Shown: piece by piece, positions 29,403 to 39,640 of the stretch | How the letters are laid out: the number at the start of each line of letters is the position of its first letter | How positions within the stretch are numbered: position 1 is the stretch's first letter | NCBI GenBank assembly: GCA_037176885.1 | Contig: JAWWNJ010000183.1 | Location: forward strand, 310,001-374,000 | DNA: 64,000 bases | Direction of reading: 5' to 3' | From: Favolaschia claudopus | Lineage: Eukaryota; Basidiomycota; Agaricomycetes; Agaricales; Mycenaceae | Program-made: the position numbers and the translations under genes | The notes under the pieces: generated by a model | Seen by the model: only the letters and a program-made list of their open reading frames with translations | Told to the model about the DNA's origin: nothing | The model's database searches: none

Positions 29403-32400
29403 TGCGCTCCACTCCTAGAGCCAGGGAGGTGGAGCAGGAACACGGGAAGCACGGACGCTATACGGTACTTGGAACTCTTCAGGTTGAACCTGAGGAGGAA
29501 CGTACATATACCGACACCAACTCTTGTTTGCATGACAATACACCAACATTCTTGACCACTCATATGGAGGAGAAACATAACCTCAGAATTGTGGAAAACA
29601 AGAACCGTCTACGACGTATCAGGAATCGCAAGCAAGACGAGGCAAACAAGCGCTGGGGTGCTTTCAGAAAGGAAATGGCTCAACATACAACAACTACAGG
29701 TAAAAGAGGGAACTCTGCTTCGAAGACTGCATCCTTGAAAAAGGAGGTAGTCCCTCCCAAACAGACTCGTGTCCCAGCCAACATTCGGATACGAGGGGCA
29801 GCCCAACGACAGAAAGGTGCAAAGCCGGATAGGCTCACTCAGGAGTTAAAGGAGTTTCAGCAACAACGCAGACATCACGAGATGCTTGTCCCTGTCATGC
29901 TCACTGCCTTGGATACCGGAAAGACACGTTCAGTCAAGGCCTTACTTGATAATGGCTGCACCACCACTTGCATTGATAGGGACTATGCAAAGGCAGAAGG
30001 TTTTGAGATGAAAGAGTTGGAGGTGCATATCATTGCACGGAACGCAGATGGCACGGAGAACTCTAGAGGAAAGATCACACACTATGTTGAGTTGATCATG
30101 ATGGTTGGCCCCCACCAGGAGAAGCAGCGCTTTCTTGTCACTGGCCTTGGGAAGGCTAGGATCTTCATCGGCTATGACTGGTTGTTCAAACACAATCCTG
30201 AGGTCGACTGGCGATCACAGAAGATTCTATTCAGCCGATGCCCACCTGAATGCAACATGGAGGGCACTGAATTCCGTACAGGGTTTCCAGCAGAAGGCAG
30301 GCTTGAAGAGGATGAATCTATCCTCCTTGTCGACTTTGCTCATGCTATTGATCTGCGATCCAAGGAAACACCTGCTCAACGGTTTGCCGAGGAAGCTGCA
30401 AAATCGAAGGAAAGGCACACAGAGCAGAATGTTCCTGAACAATACCGGGACTTCATGAAGGTCTTTGCAAAGGAGTCGTTTGATGCTCTTCCTGAACGAC
30501 GTCCTTGGGATCATGCTATAGAGCTCAAGCCAGAGGCCAAATCTGTTGACTGCAAAATTTACCCTCTGTCCCGAAATGAACAGCAGAAGCTGGATGAGTT
30601 CCTGGATGAGAATCTCCGGAGCGGTCGGATACAACCCTCAAAATCACCGATGGCATCAGCGTTCTTCTTTGTGAAGAAGAAGGATGGTACATTGCGACCT
30701 GTGCAGGACTACCGTAAACTCAACGAGATGACAATAAAGAACCGGTATCCCCTTCCTCTCATTTCCGAATTGGTCAATCAACTCCGTGGTGCCAAGTACT
30801 TCACGAAGCTTGACATCCGATGGGGCTATAATAATGTTCGCATCAAGGAGGGAGACGAGTGGAAGGCTGCTTTCCGTACCAATCGTGGACTTTTCGAACC
30901 ACTTGTGATGTTCTTCGGGCTCACCAACTCTCCTGCCACATTTCAAACCATGATGAATGACATCCTCCGTGAACTCATCAATGAAGGGAAGGTTGTTGTC
31001 TATCTGGATGACATCTTGATCTTTACAGAATCACTCGACGAGCATCGTCAAGTTGTTCAGAGAGTACTGAAGGTTCTGGAGGAGCACAAACTCTATCTCA
31101 AGCCAGAAAAGTGCGAATTCGAGCGCACTGAGATTGAGTACCTTGGAGTCATCATCGGTCACAATTCTATGCGGATGGACCCAGTAAAGATCAAGGGTGT
31201 CATGGAGTGGCCAGAACCAAAAACAGTCAAACAGGTTCAAGCCTTCTTGGGTTTTACGAACTTCTACCGCAGGTTCGTTCGTGGCTACAGTGATATTGCC
31301 AAGGCTCTGACTAGACTTACGGGCAAGGCAGGATGGGTCTGGGGTGATGACCAAAAAACAGCATTCCAGAAAATCAAAGACCGTATTGCGGAGGACGCTG
31401 TTCTTGCACTTCCAAATGATACAGGTCAGTTCCGGCTTGAAGCAGATTCCTCGGATGGAGCTACTGGTGCCGTACTCAGTCAGAAACAGGATGATGTATG
31501 GCGCCCAATCGCCTTTATGTCTCATGGCTTAACCGAAACTGAAAGGAATTACGAAATTTACGACAAAGAGATGCTTGCAATTATGCTCTCTCTGGAGGAA
31601 TGGAGACAGCTACTCATGGGTGCTGCAGAAACATTCGAGATATTCACGGATCATCAGAATCTTGAATATTTCAAGAAGCCTCAGAAGCTGAATCGCCGCC
31701 AGGCACGGTGGATCACAGAACTCTCCCAGTTCGACTTTACCCTTCATCACCGCCCTGGAGCACTGAATCGCAAAGCAGATCTTCTTTCCCGTCGTGCCGA
31801 TCATGATCAAGGGAAGAATGACAATAATGATGTCACCCTGCTCAAACCAGAATTGTTCCGCATGACGGAATTCCAGATTGAAGGCGTTAACGAGCAACTC
31901 ATGACTCGAATCAAGGCAGTGAAATCCCTTGACACCAGTGTTAAGACGGCTCTACAAAAGTCACTGCCTGATTGGGAACGCGATGGAGATTTCATCCTAC
32001 ATCGCAACTTGATATATGTCCCACGGGATGAGAAGTTGCGAGATGACATCATTCGACTGCACCATGATCCTGTTCTATTGGGGCACCCTGGAGAAAACCG
32101 AACACGAGAACTTGTGGAACGGAACTTCTGGTGGCCTCGGATGGGAAACCAGATCAAAGATTACATCTGGAAATGTGAAGTTTGCCAACGCACTCGGTCG
32201 AGACGCAAAACAACAGGTAGCCTCCACCCACACAAGATAGCAGGTGGACCTTGGGAAATTATATCCATGGACCTCATTGGACCTCTTCCATCTAGCAACG
32301 GCTTTGACGCAATCCAAGTTTGGGTTGACACCTTTACAAAGACCATTCACGCAGAACCAACCAACATGGAGATGACAAGTGAAGGTGTTGCTCGGCTCAC

Positions 32401-33634
32401 TCGAGATCGGATCATTCGCTATCATGGGATTCCACGGAAGATTATCAGTGACCGTGACACCCGCTATGTTTCTGCCTTCTCACGGGAGCTGAATCGTCTT
32501 CTCGGCACGGAAATGAACCCAAGCACTGCCTATCACCCCATCACTGATGGACAGACAGAACGAATGAATCAGGAGATTGAACACTATCTCCGGATTTACG
32601 TCAATTTCCATCAGTCAGATTGGGCTGAGTGGCTGGCACTTGCAGAATTTGCTCATAACGACAAGATCAGCTCCTCCACCAAGATGACACCATTCTATGC
32701 TGATCATGGGTATCATCCTTGGAAGGGTGTAGAGGGTCGTATGGAGTCCAAATCTGAATCAGCAAAGGAGTTTGCCCAGCGAATGAAACAGGTTCGTGAT
32801 GAAGCCGCAGCTGCGCTTGCAAAGGCACAAACACGGATGAAGAAATACTTTGACGCCAAACGCACACCTACTCCAGAGCTCCAGGTTGGACAAAAGGTAT
32901 GGGTAGAGGCCACCAATATCCCACAAGATCGCCCTACAGAGAAATTCTCTGACTTACGATTGGGGCCATATGAAATCTTGAAAAAGGTCGGAGCATCTGC
33001 CTACAAGCTCAAAATCCCTGGAAATGGCCGCCGATATCCTGTTTACAACGAATCTCTTCTGACACCCTATGCTGAACCACCACCTCACCGTAGAGATCCA
33101 CGTCCTCCACCCGAGATCATCTCTGGTTATGAAGAGTATGAGGTGGAGGAAGTTTTAAAATCACGAAAGAAAGGGAAGGGCTATCAATACCTCATCAAGT
33201 GGAAAGGCTTTCCAAACAGCGGAAACACTTGGGAGCCAGCACGGAATCTCACTCATGCTAAGAAATTGCTGGATGCATTCAATAAACAACACAACATCAA
33301 GACTCGAGCCCTTCCAATTCTAAAAGCTGGCCATTGGAACTACCTCATCAAACGCTTCACTCCTACCGAACAATCTCTTCCTTACCCAACTCAGAAGCTA
33401 TTTGACCCAGTCACAGGAAAATTCAACATAATTCGTCGTCCTTTGGTCAATGAGGACATCGACCATAAGGAGGGGGTAATGTCACAACTTGGTTTGTTGT
33501 TTCCATCATGTGACCTATCAGCTGATCACCACGTGACTGAGGATACACTGCAACCTCTGGATCCTGACCCACAGCCATTGCACAGCATACTGAAACGCCA
33601 TCCCCCACAGCCCTGGGAACAGCCTCTGGAATAG
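29402..33634 (+). CDS. pol: Pol polyprotein: protease, RT, RNase H, integrase, chromodomain (1410 aa)
   Basis: Domains in order (approximate residues): aspartic protease with LLDNGCTT (180; Asp-Asn-Gly instead of Asp-Ser/Thr-Gly); reverse transcriptase with KLDIRWGYNNVRI and VYLDDILIF (470-540); RNase H with LEADSSDGATGAV, YDKEMLAIM and FTDHQNLEYF (680-770); integrase with an HHCC finger (HHDP..GHPG, CEVCQ) and the DDE residues in ISMDLIGP, ISDRDTRY and QTERMNQEIE (890-1080); and a chromodomain (VEEVLKSRKKGKGYQYLIKW, then NTWEPARN; 1243-1295), which directs integration to modified histones. The frame is uninterrupted. It starts at the ATG in TGATG and its last 52 codons lie inside the 3' LTR. 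Confidence 0.95.
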   Translation: MRSTPRAREVEQEHGKHGRYTVLGTLQVEPEEERTYTDTNSCLHDNTPTFLTTHMEEKHNLRIVENKNRLRRIRNRKQDEANKRWGAFRKEMAQHTTTTGKRGNSASKTASLKKEVVPPKQTRVPANIRIRGAAQRQKGAKPDRLTQELKEFQQQRRHHEMLVPVMLTALDTGKTRSVKALLDNGCTTTCIDRDYAKAEGFEMKELEVHIIARNADGTENSRGKITHYVELIMMVGPHQEKQRFLVTGLGKARIFIGYDWLFKHNPEVDWRSQKILFSRCPPECNMEGTEFRTGFPAEGRLEEDESILLVDFAHAIDLRSKETPAQRFAEEAAKSKERHTEQNVPEQYRDFMKVFAKESFDALPERRPWDHAIELKPEAKSVDCKIYPLSRNEQQKLDEFLDENLRSGRIQPSKSPMASAFFFVKKKDGTLRPVQDYRKLNEMTIKNRYPLPLISELVNQLRGAKYFTKLDIRWGYNNVRIKEGDEWKAAFRTNRGLFEPLVMFFGLTNSPATFQTMMNDILRELINEGKVVVYLDDILIFTESLDEHRQVVQRVLKVLEEHKLYLKPEKCEFERTEIEYLGVIIGHNSMRMDPVKIKGVMEWPEPKTVKQVQAFLGFTNFYRRFVRGYSDIAKALTRLTGKAGWVWGDDQKTAFQKIKDRIAEDAVLALPNDTGQFRLEADSSDGATGAVLSQKQDDVWRPIAFMSHGLTETERNYEIYDKEMLAIMLSLEEWRQLLMGAAETFEIFTDHQNLEYFKKPQKLNRRQARWITELSQFDFTLHHRPGALNRKADLLSRRADHDQGKNDNNDVTLLKPELFRMTEFQIEGVNEQLMTRIKAVKSLDTSVKTALQKSLPDWERDGDFILHRNLIYVPRDEKLRDDIIRLHHDPVLLGHPGENRTRELVERNFWWPRMGNQIKDYIWKCEVCQRTRSRRKTTGSLHPHKIAGGPWEIISMDLIGPLPSSNGFDAIQVWVDTFTKTIHAEPTNMEMTSEGVARLTRDRIIRYHGIPRKIISDRDTRYVSAFSRELNRLLGTEMNPSTAYHPITDGQTERMNQEIEHYLRIYVNFHQSDWAEWLALAEFAHNDKISSSTKMTPFYADHGYHPWKGVEGRMESKSESAKEFAQRMKQVRDEAAAALAKAQTRMKKYFDAKRTPTPELQVGQKVWVEATNIPQDRPTEKFSDLRLGPYEILKKVGASAYKLKIPGNGRRYPVYNESLLTPYAEPPPHRRDPRPPPEIISGYEEYEVEEVLKSRKKGKGYQYLIKWKGFPNSGNTWEPARNLTHAKKLLDAFNKQHNIKTRALPILKAGHWNYLIKRFTPTEQSLPYPTQKLFDPVTGKFNIIRRPLVNEDIDHKEGVMSQLGLLFPSCDLSADHHVTEDTLQPLDPDPQPLHSILKRHPPQPWEQPLE
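33467..33476 (+). promoter_or_regulatory. Polypurine tract
   Basis: AAGGAGGGGG three bases before the 3' LTR (followed by TAA), inside the pol frame. It is the usual plus-strand DNA primer. Confidence 0.75.
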
Positions 33635-33911
33635 CTTTATTGTACAGCATATAGCATAGCCTTGGAGACAGTGCAGGAACATAGCCTTGGACAGCTTTAC
33701 AGCTGTGCATGACTCCACTTGACTCATTTCCATTCTGACTTGTTGTGACTCTTACTGACTCAGGTAGTTAGTATATAAGGAGGCTCTTCTCCACTCATGT
33801 ACCTTAGCCTTTTTATTCCATCATCTTCACCAGCCAGTCCCCATCCTCTCCCCTTTGTCCACATCTTACCAGGACACCCACACACACCCACAAACTGGCC
33901 AGTTTGTGACA
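33480..33911 (+). repeat. 3' LTR (432 bp)
   Basis: Same length as, and apparently identical to, the 5' LTR. It also encodes the C-terminal end of pol (to 33634). Confidence 0.92.
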
Positions 33912-33916
33912 TTTTG
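33912..33916 (+). repeat. 5-bp target-site duplication of gypsy element, right
   Basis: TTTTG, matching 27597-27601. Confidence 0.9.
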
Positions 33917-34270
33917 GGAACTTACGCGTGGAATTATAAGAACTTTTGGCATACGGACGCGTGAAACGGTTATTGGACATCTTTCGCGAGTGATATTTTG
34001 GCGCTTTACAAGCAAATTAAACACCTAAACCTCTTGAGAAGAGTTACATCTCAAACCTTTGTTGAAACCCACACTTCCTGTGTCAACATAGGACTCGTAT
34101 AGACGTTCTCTGTACAAAGTCAGCAATCGCGAAAGCTTAAGTTTAGTATATTTTGAGTATTAGGATAGTTGGATTGCCACAGTCTATACTGGACTGGAAC
34201 CCCGAACCTCGCACGTCGATCTCATAGTGGTTAGGATTATATTTAAGATTTGATTAGGGATTTAATTCCT
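33917..34270. mobile_element. Unclassified inserted DNA, right of the gypsy element
   Basis: Continuation of the foreign block that begins at about 26680. It shares ACGCGTGGAAT words with the left side but has no ORF or recognisable terminus. Confidence 0.4.
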
Positions 34271-34271
34271 T

Positions 34272-34951
34272 TCATTTCTTGGGTGTTTTCCATAGTTGCC
34301 CTATAGTCAGCGTTTCAGCGGCCTTGTTGTCTCTGTCATCCCCTTGTAGCAGCCGAGCCCAAGCTCTCCCAAGGAAAATACAGATGTCGACAATGTCCTT
34401 TGCCATCGTCCTTTCCGCCTCCGGATTTGTGCCAAGCGTTGCGATGAATAGTACTTGTTGTATGTACCGGTCGGCAATGAGATCACCCGTCAGGATCTCG
34501 TGGTACATCTCTGTGAATTGAAGCCAGGGCCATACGTTCTTCCATATATCAGAAAAAGCACCGAAAGGTACACGTTTCGCTCTGACGAGAGTCAAGATTC
34601 CGCGCAGACTATTAGAGACGCAAAAGATCTCCAGTCCGACGTGTGAGTCCTGGACAACATCGCCTGGGCCTTCTAGGGCATTCGAAATAGAGGGAATCCG
34701 GACAGGATCGAGAATTGCGTAGAGGACAGGCAAAGATGGTACCAGTATGTCCACGGTCCACGGAATGCGAGTGATATTTTGCATGAAGATGACCCGTTCC
34801 TCCAGACAAGCAGACGGGTTGGCAGCTGCAATGGCGGACCTCTGAATACAGCGTGAATAAAAGCGGATTGAGCTGGAGTATACTCAATTACGCGGGATTG
34901 AAGCGAAATTCTGGATCGCGCAGCATCGGAGAGTCGAAGGGATTGATGCAT
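34272..34951 (-). pseudogene. MYND-finger protein, 5' part of the split gene
   Basis: Exon 1 (34951-34892) encodes MHQSLRLSDAARSRISLQSR, matching the short first exon of the three other MYND genes (MHxSLxLS). After a GTAATT...TTCAG intron, exon 2 starts at 34841 with RSAIAAANPSACLEER and continues through SLPVLYAILDPVRIPSIS and WPWLQFTEMYHEIL. Homology ends near 34285 and the frame stops at 34272, where foreign DNA begins. The rest of the gene lies at 24559-26665 on the same strand. A CACTA-like MITE sits 55 bp upstream of the ATG. Confidence 0.85.
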
Positions 34952-35005
34952 TATAAGTTCAGCGCGTCCAGACACAGGATAAGGCGGTAGGAATGGTGAT
35001 AATCT

Positions 35006-35481
35006 CACACCGCAGGACCGCGAATAATAAGCGGCTTACAGTATCGTTTTTATGGCACGAAAAAGGTCCAGATCAGGCCCCTTTTTATCTGAACAAAAAA
35101 GCGGCCGGAAAGCTGCCGTATTTAGGCAAATATCAGGGGCACATTGTTTTGTGCCTGATTATCTGCGATAAAAATGATACTGTAAGGGCCTTATTATTTG
35201 CGGTCCAGCGCAGTGGCAGGCCATCTGCCGGATTGGCAAGGATGGTGCAGGGTAAACTGGCAACTGGCAGCTACAGCGCTGGACCGCAAATAATAAGGCC
35301 CTTACAGTATCATTTTTATCGCAGATAATCAGGCACAAAACAATGTGCCCCTGATATTTGCCTAAATACGGCAGCTTTCCGGCCGCTTTTTTGTTCAGAT
35401 AAAAAGGGGCCTGATCTGGACCTTTTTCGTGCCATAAAAACGATACTGTAAGCCGCTTATTATTCGCGGTCCTGCGGTGTG
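35006..35481. mobile_element. Palindromic MITE, CACTA-like (476 bp)
   Basis: Almost perfect inverted arms of about 200 bp (left from 35006, right to 35481) flank a loop of about 65 bp. The ends are CACACCGCAGG and CCTGCGGTGTG. TCT flanks both sides (35003-35005, 35482-35484) as a 3-bp duplication. The same terminal heptamer and duplication length occur in the MITE at 23491. Long ORFs found on both strands encode the same peptide because the arms are identical; they are not genes. Confidence 0.85.
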
Positions 35482-35484
35482 TCT

Positions 35485-36681
35485 GGTCTACACGATGTCG
35501 AGCGCGGGTTGCGAGATCGAAGGTCCATGTCATGACCAGCAGCCATCAAGTCATAACGCCTGCACAGCCCTCTTCGGAGGCATTCCGACGCATTAGAACG
35601 ATAGCCGAATAATCCCGAACAGTCGCTTGCCAGTGGATATCGGAAGTTCAATTTAGTATGTCACCTACGGAAAGAAATCAGAAATTTGTCGGATTCTTCC
35701 GAGGCGGCCTCTCATTGTCAAGCAGCTTCTGGTCCTCGAGATGCAGTATTTTAGAAAATCATGTGGATGCATTTTGATTCCCAAATTATCGACCAGATAC
35801 TCGAGTAGACATGGTAGCTGTACGCACTCAGTCCGTACTATGCCCGCCACGGCCAAGACCGGGTAATAAGTCAGCTGCTTGAATTACAGCTGTTTGCATA
35901 GTTAATGGCACCTCCGGAATTTTTATGAAAAGAAAGCATTTCAAACGTCCTATTTTCCCGCTCTCATATCTCATTCAATTTCCAACCAATTCACACAGTT
36001 CAAGTTTTGTTCTGAAGCAGTTCGGCAGGGGTTCCAAGCCGCCGGCATATAGCGGCAGGTGCTTCCGAAATTTGATGCCATCATGCCGAGGTTAGTTGTC
36101 CCAACTGGGATGTGATTTGCTTCGTTCTGGCTCAATTCTGGACGGTTTTGGGTGCCATAAAGCAATATTAGCAGAAGAATAAAGCTCAAATCAGGTCTGC
36201 AATCACACCTTTTGAAAATATGCAGATACAATTGCTCAGCGCCGAGAACAATCACTTGGTGAATAATTTCATTCTGCTGTTAGTGGTTTGCTGTTGTCTT
36301 ACATTTTGAGCTTGCAGACCTCATTACCTACCTAATGGCTACATAATCTAAAAAATCGAAGTGATTCTGAACATAAATGAACAAGTTTTTTCAGATTCAT
36401 TGTTCGTATTACCGCTGATGACTGGCAATCAAGGGGCGCAAAGGGATCGGATTAGGGGACGGCTCAGATAGAGGATGAAAGACCTGTCAAAACGCTACAA
36501 AATGAGCGTAGAATCATGCTAATTGGTCCATAAATGGTTGTGTAAGGAGCAATACAAGTTCGGACATTTTAATTGCTCTTCATATACAAAATGATCGGAA
36601 GTGCCATTAGCTTTGCAAACAGCTGTAAAACACGGGGAAAAAAAGACATCTACAAGTCTTACGTCTGCTGCCAGCCTGGCA
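35485..36681. other. No gene recognised
   Basis: AT-richer stretch with only short ORFs. Nothing supportable was seen. Confidence 0.4.
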
Positions 36682-36692
36682 GCGCTCCGAGA

Positions 36693-37305
36693 CTTGTGCG
36701 CATTCCGCCGCAACGTGCGCACCCGATAAGGGAATTTGATGAGAGCTGTGTTGATGGCAATCATTCCGGCGAACTTCGGCATCGGCCAAATCCTTGTCCT
36801 TCATTTGCGCGAAGGGGACCAACCATTCGCGTCCCCTCCCCTCCCTCGCTCCGCTCGGGTTGGCACTCTAAAGCCTCGTTCGCGCGGATCCTTCTGTTCC
36901 TCACCCCACACCCCCCCGAACCCTAACCACTAACCCAAACCTTAACCCTAACCAGGTACTAACCGAGTAATCTTTTGGCCTTCGGCAGTCACAAAAGTGG
37001 GAGCAAACCCTAACCTCCTAACCAGTGACCTTCTGGCCTTCGGCAGTCATAGTATAAGTGAAGCAAAAAAATGTAAACAGAAAGAATTGAACTCACCACC
37101 TCAACAATTCGAGAATCTCCTATATCCACCTACAAACATCTATACTACACAGCAATTGGTTGACCCCTTTCTTTCAGCACAACATTACACCCTCGAGACT
37201 CGACGACTCACATTGATCTATAGTGAAATATATTTGATCGCCGAAGATTCTGCCGCGATCAAATTCCCTTATCGGGCGCGCACGTTGCGGCGGAAAGTCA
37301 AGAGT
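36693..37305. mobile_element. TIR element with telomere-like core (~613 bp)
   Basis: Inverted repeats of 38 bp with one mismatch (36703-36740 and 37258-37295; TTCCGCCGCAACGTGCGC ... GGGAATTTGAT). The 11-bp direct repeat GCGCTCCGAGA flanks at 36682-36692 and 37306-37316. Duplication length and TIR fit Mutator-like elements. About 9 bp outside the matching TIR core are diverged, so the exact termini are uncertain. There is no transposase. Confidence 0.65.
36914..37022 (+). repeat. Telomere-like AACCCTAA tract inside the TIR element
   Basis: Degenerate CCCTAA-type words (GAACCCTAACCACTAACCC, CCTTAACCCTAACC, AAACCCTAACCTCCTAACC), interleaved with two direct copies of TGGCCTTCGGCAGTCA. CCCTAA is the usual fungal telomere unit. 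Confidence 0.7.
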
Positions 37306-37316
37306 GCGCTCCGAGA

Positions 37317-37992
37317 ATCATCTTCCCTTCCCTGTCTAGTCTGTTCTTTGATCGCATCACAACTAGACTAATGCACTATGTACTCCTCCCCACCCTCGGC
37401 CGAGAAATTTGAACAACCACGTGATGGTTGGATTTTGGTCAACCTAAGCACGCCCAAGAGAGAATGCCGGAAAGATATAAATTAACATATATTTCAACAA
37501 CAAAGAGGGCCATCCGGCAACACTAAAGCCGCAAACAAAACAGAAGATCCTTGATTTAACTAAAACAGAAGCTCTCATTATTCACCGCTTTAGACTAGAC
37601 ATCCGAGCCGCAGCATCCCGGGTCAGTGCGCCACTGCCCACAAAGATCGGTCTCGTACCCTCCCTATTCATTCATTCAACAAAAGTGCCGTTAGTCACCT
37701 CGGTAATGTTCATGCGAGGAAAGTCCCACCTGCTTGCCGTTGACCCCACCGGTATTGCACCCATCGACGGGGAGTCGGAGAAGGCGATTACAGTTGCCGT
37801 CGATAACAAAGTTGCACCTGGATGTCAATTGTCAATGATGGGAATCCGAGAAACCTCGAAGACATTACTGGAAACTCACCCGTTAATAGCTTCGCCACTA
37901 ACGTACACCGTGAAACTGCCGTAGTTGTAGCGAGCCTATTTCAAGTCCAGGTAATCTTATATGAATGATCATCGAACTTGGAGGAGAAAGAT
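37317..37992. other. Intergenic
   Basis: No gene is supported. A 79-codon plus ORF (37685-37924) has no signal or domain. Confidence 0.35.
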
Positions 37993-38601
37993 TTATTGAC
38001 GGACCCAGACGGTCTGGCCGTTGTTAACGTGCGTGCCGATTACTTTGCTGCAGAGGCATCATGTCAAATTGGAAGGAAGAGGTATAATGCCAGAGGCTCC
38101 TGATACGCACCCGCACCAGTCGTCGATGACCGAAACGATCGGAGCACGATCAGCCTAGACGTTCTTTTGTTAGCTGCCAGTGGCGCGAACTTATTTGTAT
38201 GGAACGCGCCTTCGTTCCGAAGCCATAACAAGTGACAACCTCTGAGTTTGACGCTCAAATATGAAACTAGCGAGAAATGAGGCCGTAAAGTAGACGCACC
38301 GGTACCGACACGCTTAACCAACGGGTCGGAGGTGCTGTTGTGGTAAGCTGCAAGGGCGTTTACGATGAGAGCTGCGCTGAGTGAGTATAGTTGGAACAGA
38401 TGTCTTACTGATTCCTTGTTCGATACTCAACCACTGGGAAATTCTGCGTTGAGCGCAGTACGCGAGATCGAGTATAATCATACTGACCTTGCCCGGGACA
38501 GCGTCGGTAATTTCTCCCTCAACGCGAGCAACAACGGCTGCGAGAACCGGGGCTGCTGCGACGAGGGCGAGAGCGACGACACCAGAGAACGAGACCTTCA
38601 T
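37993..38601 (-). CDS. Small secreted protein (92 aa)
   Basis: Model with four exons: 38601-38484, 38371-38310, 38154-38111 and 38047-37993 (TAA). Residues 1-22 are a signal peptide (MKVSFSGVVALALVAAAPVL). The mature part reads ITDAVPGKVTLIVNALAAYH, NSTSDPLVKR, ADRAPIVSVIDDWCG, then KVIGTHVNNGQTVWVRQ. It has one N-glycosylation site (NST) and a dibasic KR that could be a Kex2-type cleavage site. Exons 1-2 and 3-4 are phase-perfect. The exon 2 donor (GTCGGT) is a weak match chosen to keep frame. No family is recognised and the function is unknown. Confidence 0.6.
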
Positions 38602-39640
38602 TTATATGCGAGTTTGGAGGTTTAGTTAGTTTGTGAGTACCACCTCTGCGATGAAGTAGTGAGGTTTCGCAATAATGGAGAGGCTTTTATACCACGAGAA
38701 CTTATCTTTATGTCAGAAATGTCACGACGTTACCGAGTTGAATCCGAGAAGAATGGTCTCGAAGGAACTGAATGTGCACAGGCTTGAGGCGTTCCTGAAA
38801 TTAGAATAAATATGTTTTCTATACCAACACCCAGTCCTCATCATGCATCCTCATCATGCATCTAGTCCTCGAATATTCATCCCAGCATTCAGTCCGCATC
38901 AGCCGGTGCCAAGCGTTCCCGCGGTTGAACATAGATTGAATACAAAACAGATTCATGTCGCTCAAAGAGAGAGTTTTTCCGACCTTCGCCGATAGCAGAT
39001 GTAACTCCTCAGTAACTCCTCAACCGGCTGCATTCCGTTCAAGGAAAAAGCGGGAAAGAGATCTATCATTCAATGAAATCCAGTTCGGTCTGGATGGGAC
39101 TGAGATGAAAGTTGAATTGAATGTATTATGAACGGACTCACAGCGCGATTGAAAAATGGCGATGAACGGGCAATACTCGCCGTACTGTTTGACAATATTT
39201 CGGTCGGACGAAGGGCGGGACTGGATCCGATTTGCGTGATCAGGTTAGGAGAAGACTCGGAATGGGATTTCGCTGGAAACAGAAACAGCTCTTGTTTGGG
39301 AGGAAAATCAAATTACATTTATTACCGTGTGTTTGAGGGACGATGTGTGTAGCCATCGCACGGTCGTTACCATATCCTCCAGGAAATATCATTAACCTGG
39401 ATTGATCATTAATATCTGGGCGTCAGTGAAATGAATGTGGGGAGTACATCCATACAAACCACTGTATAACCAGCGGGTTTCCATCCGTCTATTCCAAGGG
39501 CCGCATTATACTCGATCTGGCCGTCGCCATACACACCCGTCGGCGCATTCATTCATACATACATACCTCGGACGCAGCCCCGTTCCTACGCCCCAAGACC
39601 TTCGAGCCATGATTGTCTTGCGAATGTGAGTGAGGGCGAG
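38602..39640. other. Intergenic
   Basis: No gene recognised. CATCATGCATC/CAGTCC words repeat near 38830-38890, without a clear array. Confidence 0.35.

Larger units (their letters stand above)
27602..33911 (+). mobile_element. Intact Ty3/gypsy chromovirus (6310 bp)
   Basis: Complete element: 5' LTR 27602-28033, a 12-nt priming site at 28035-28046, leader, gag, pol, polypurine tract at 33467-33476, 3' LTR 33480-33911, and a 5-bp duplication TTTTG. The LTRs are both 432 bp and I saw no difference between them, so insertion was recent. Open gag and pol frames suggest it could still be active. It lies within older foreign DNA that itself splits a MYND gene. Confidence 0.93.

Noticed and set aside
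34993..35533. Two ORFs on opposite strands encoding the same 67-residue peptide
   Set aside because: They arise from the identical inverted arms of the MITE at 35006-35481.
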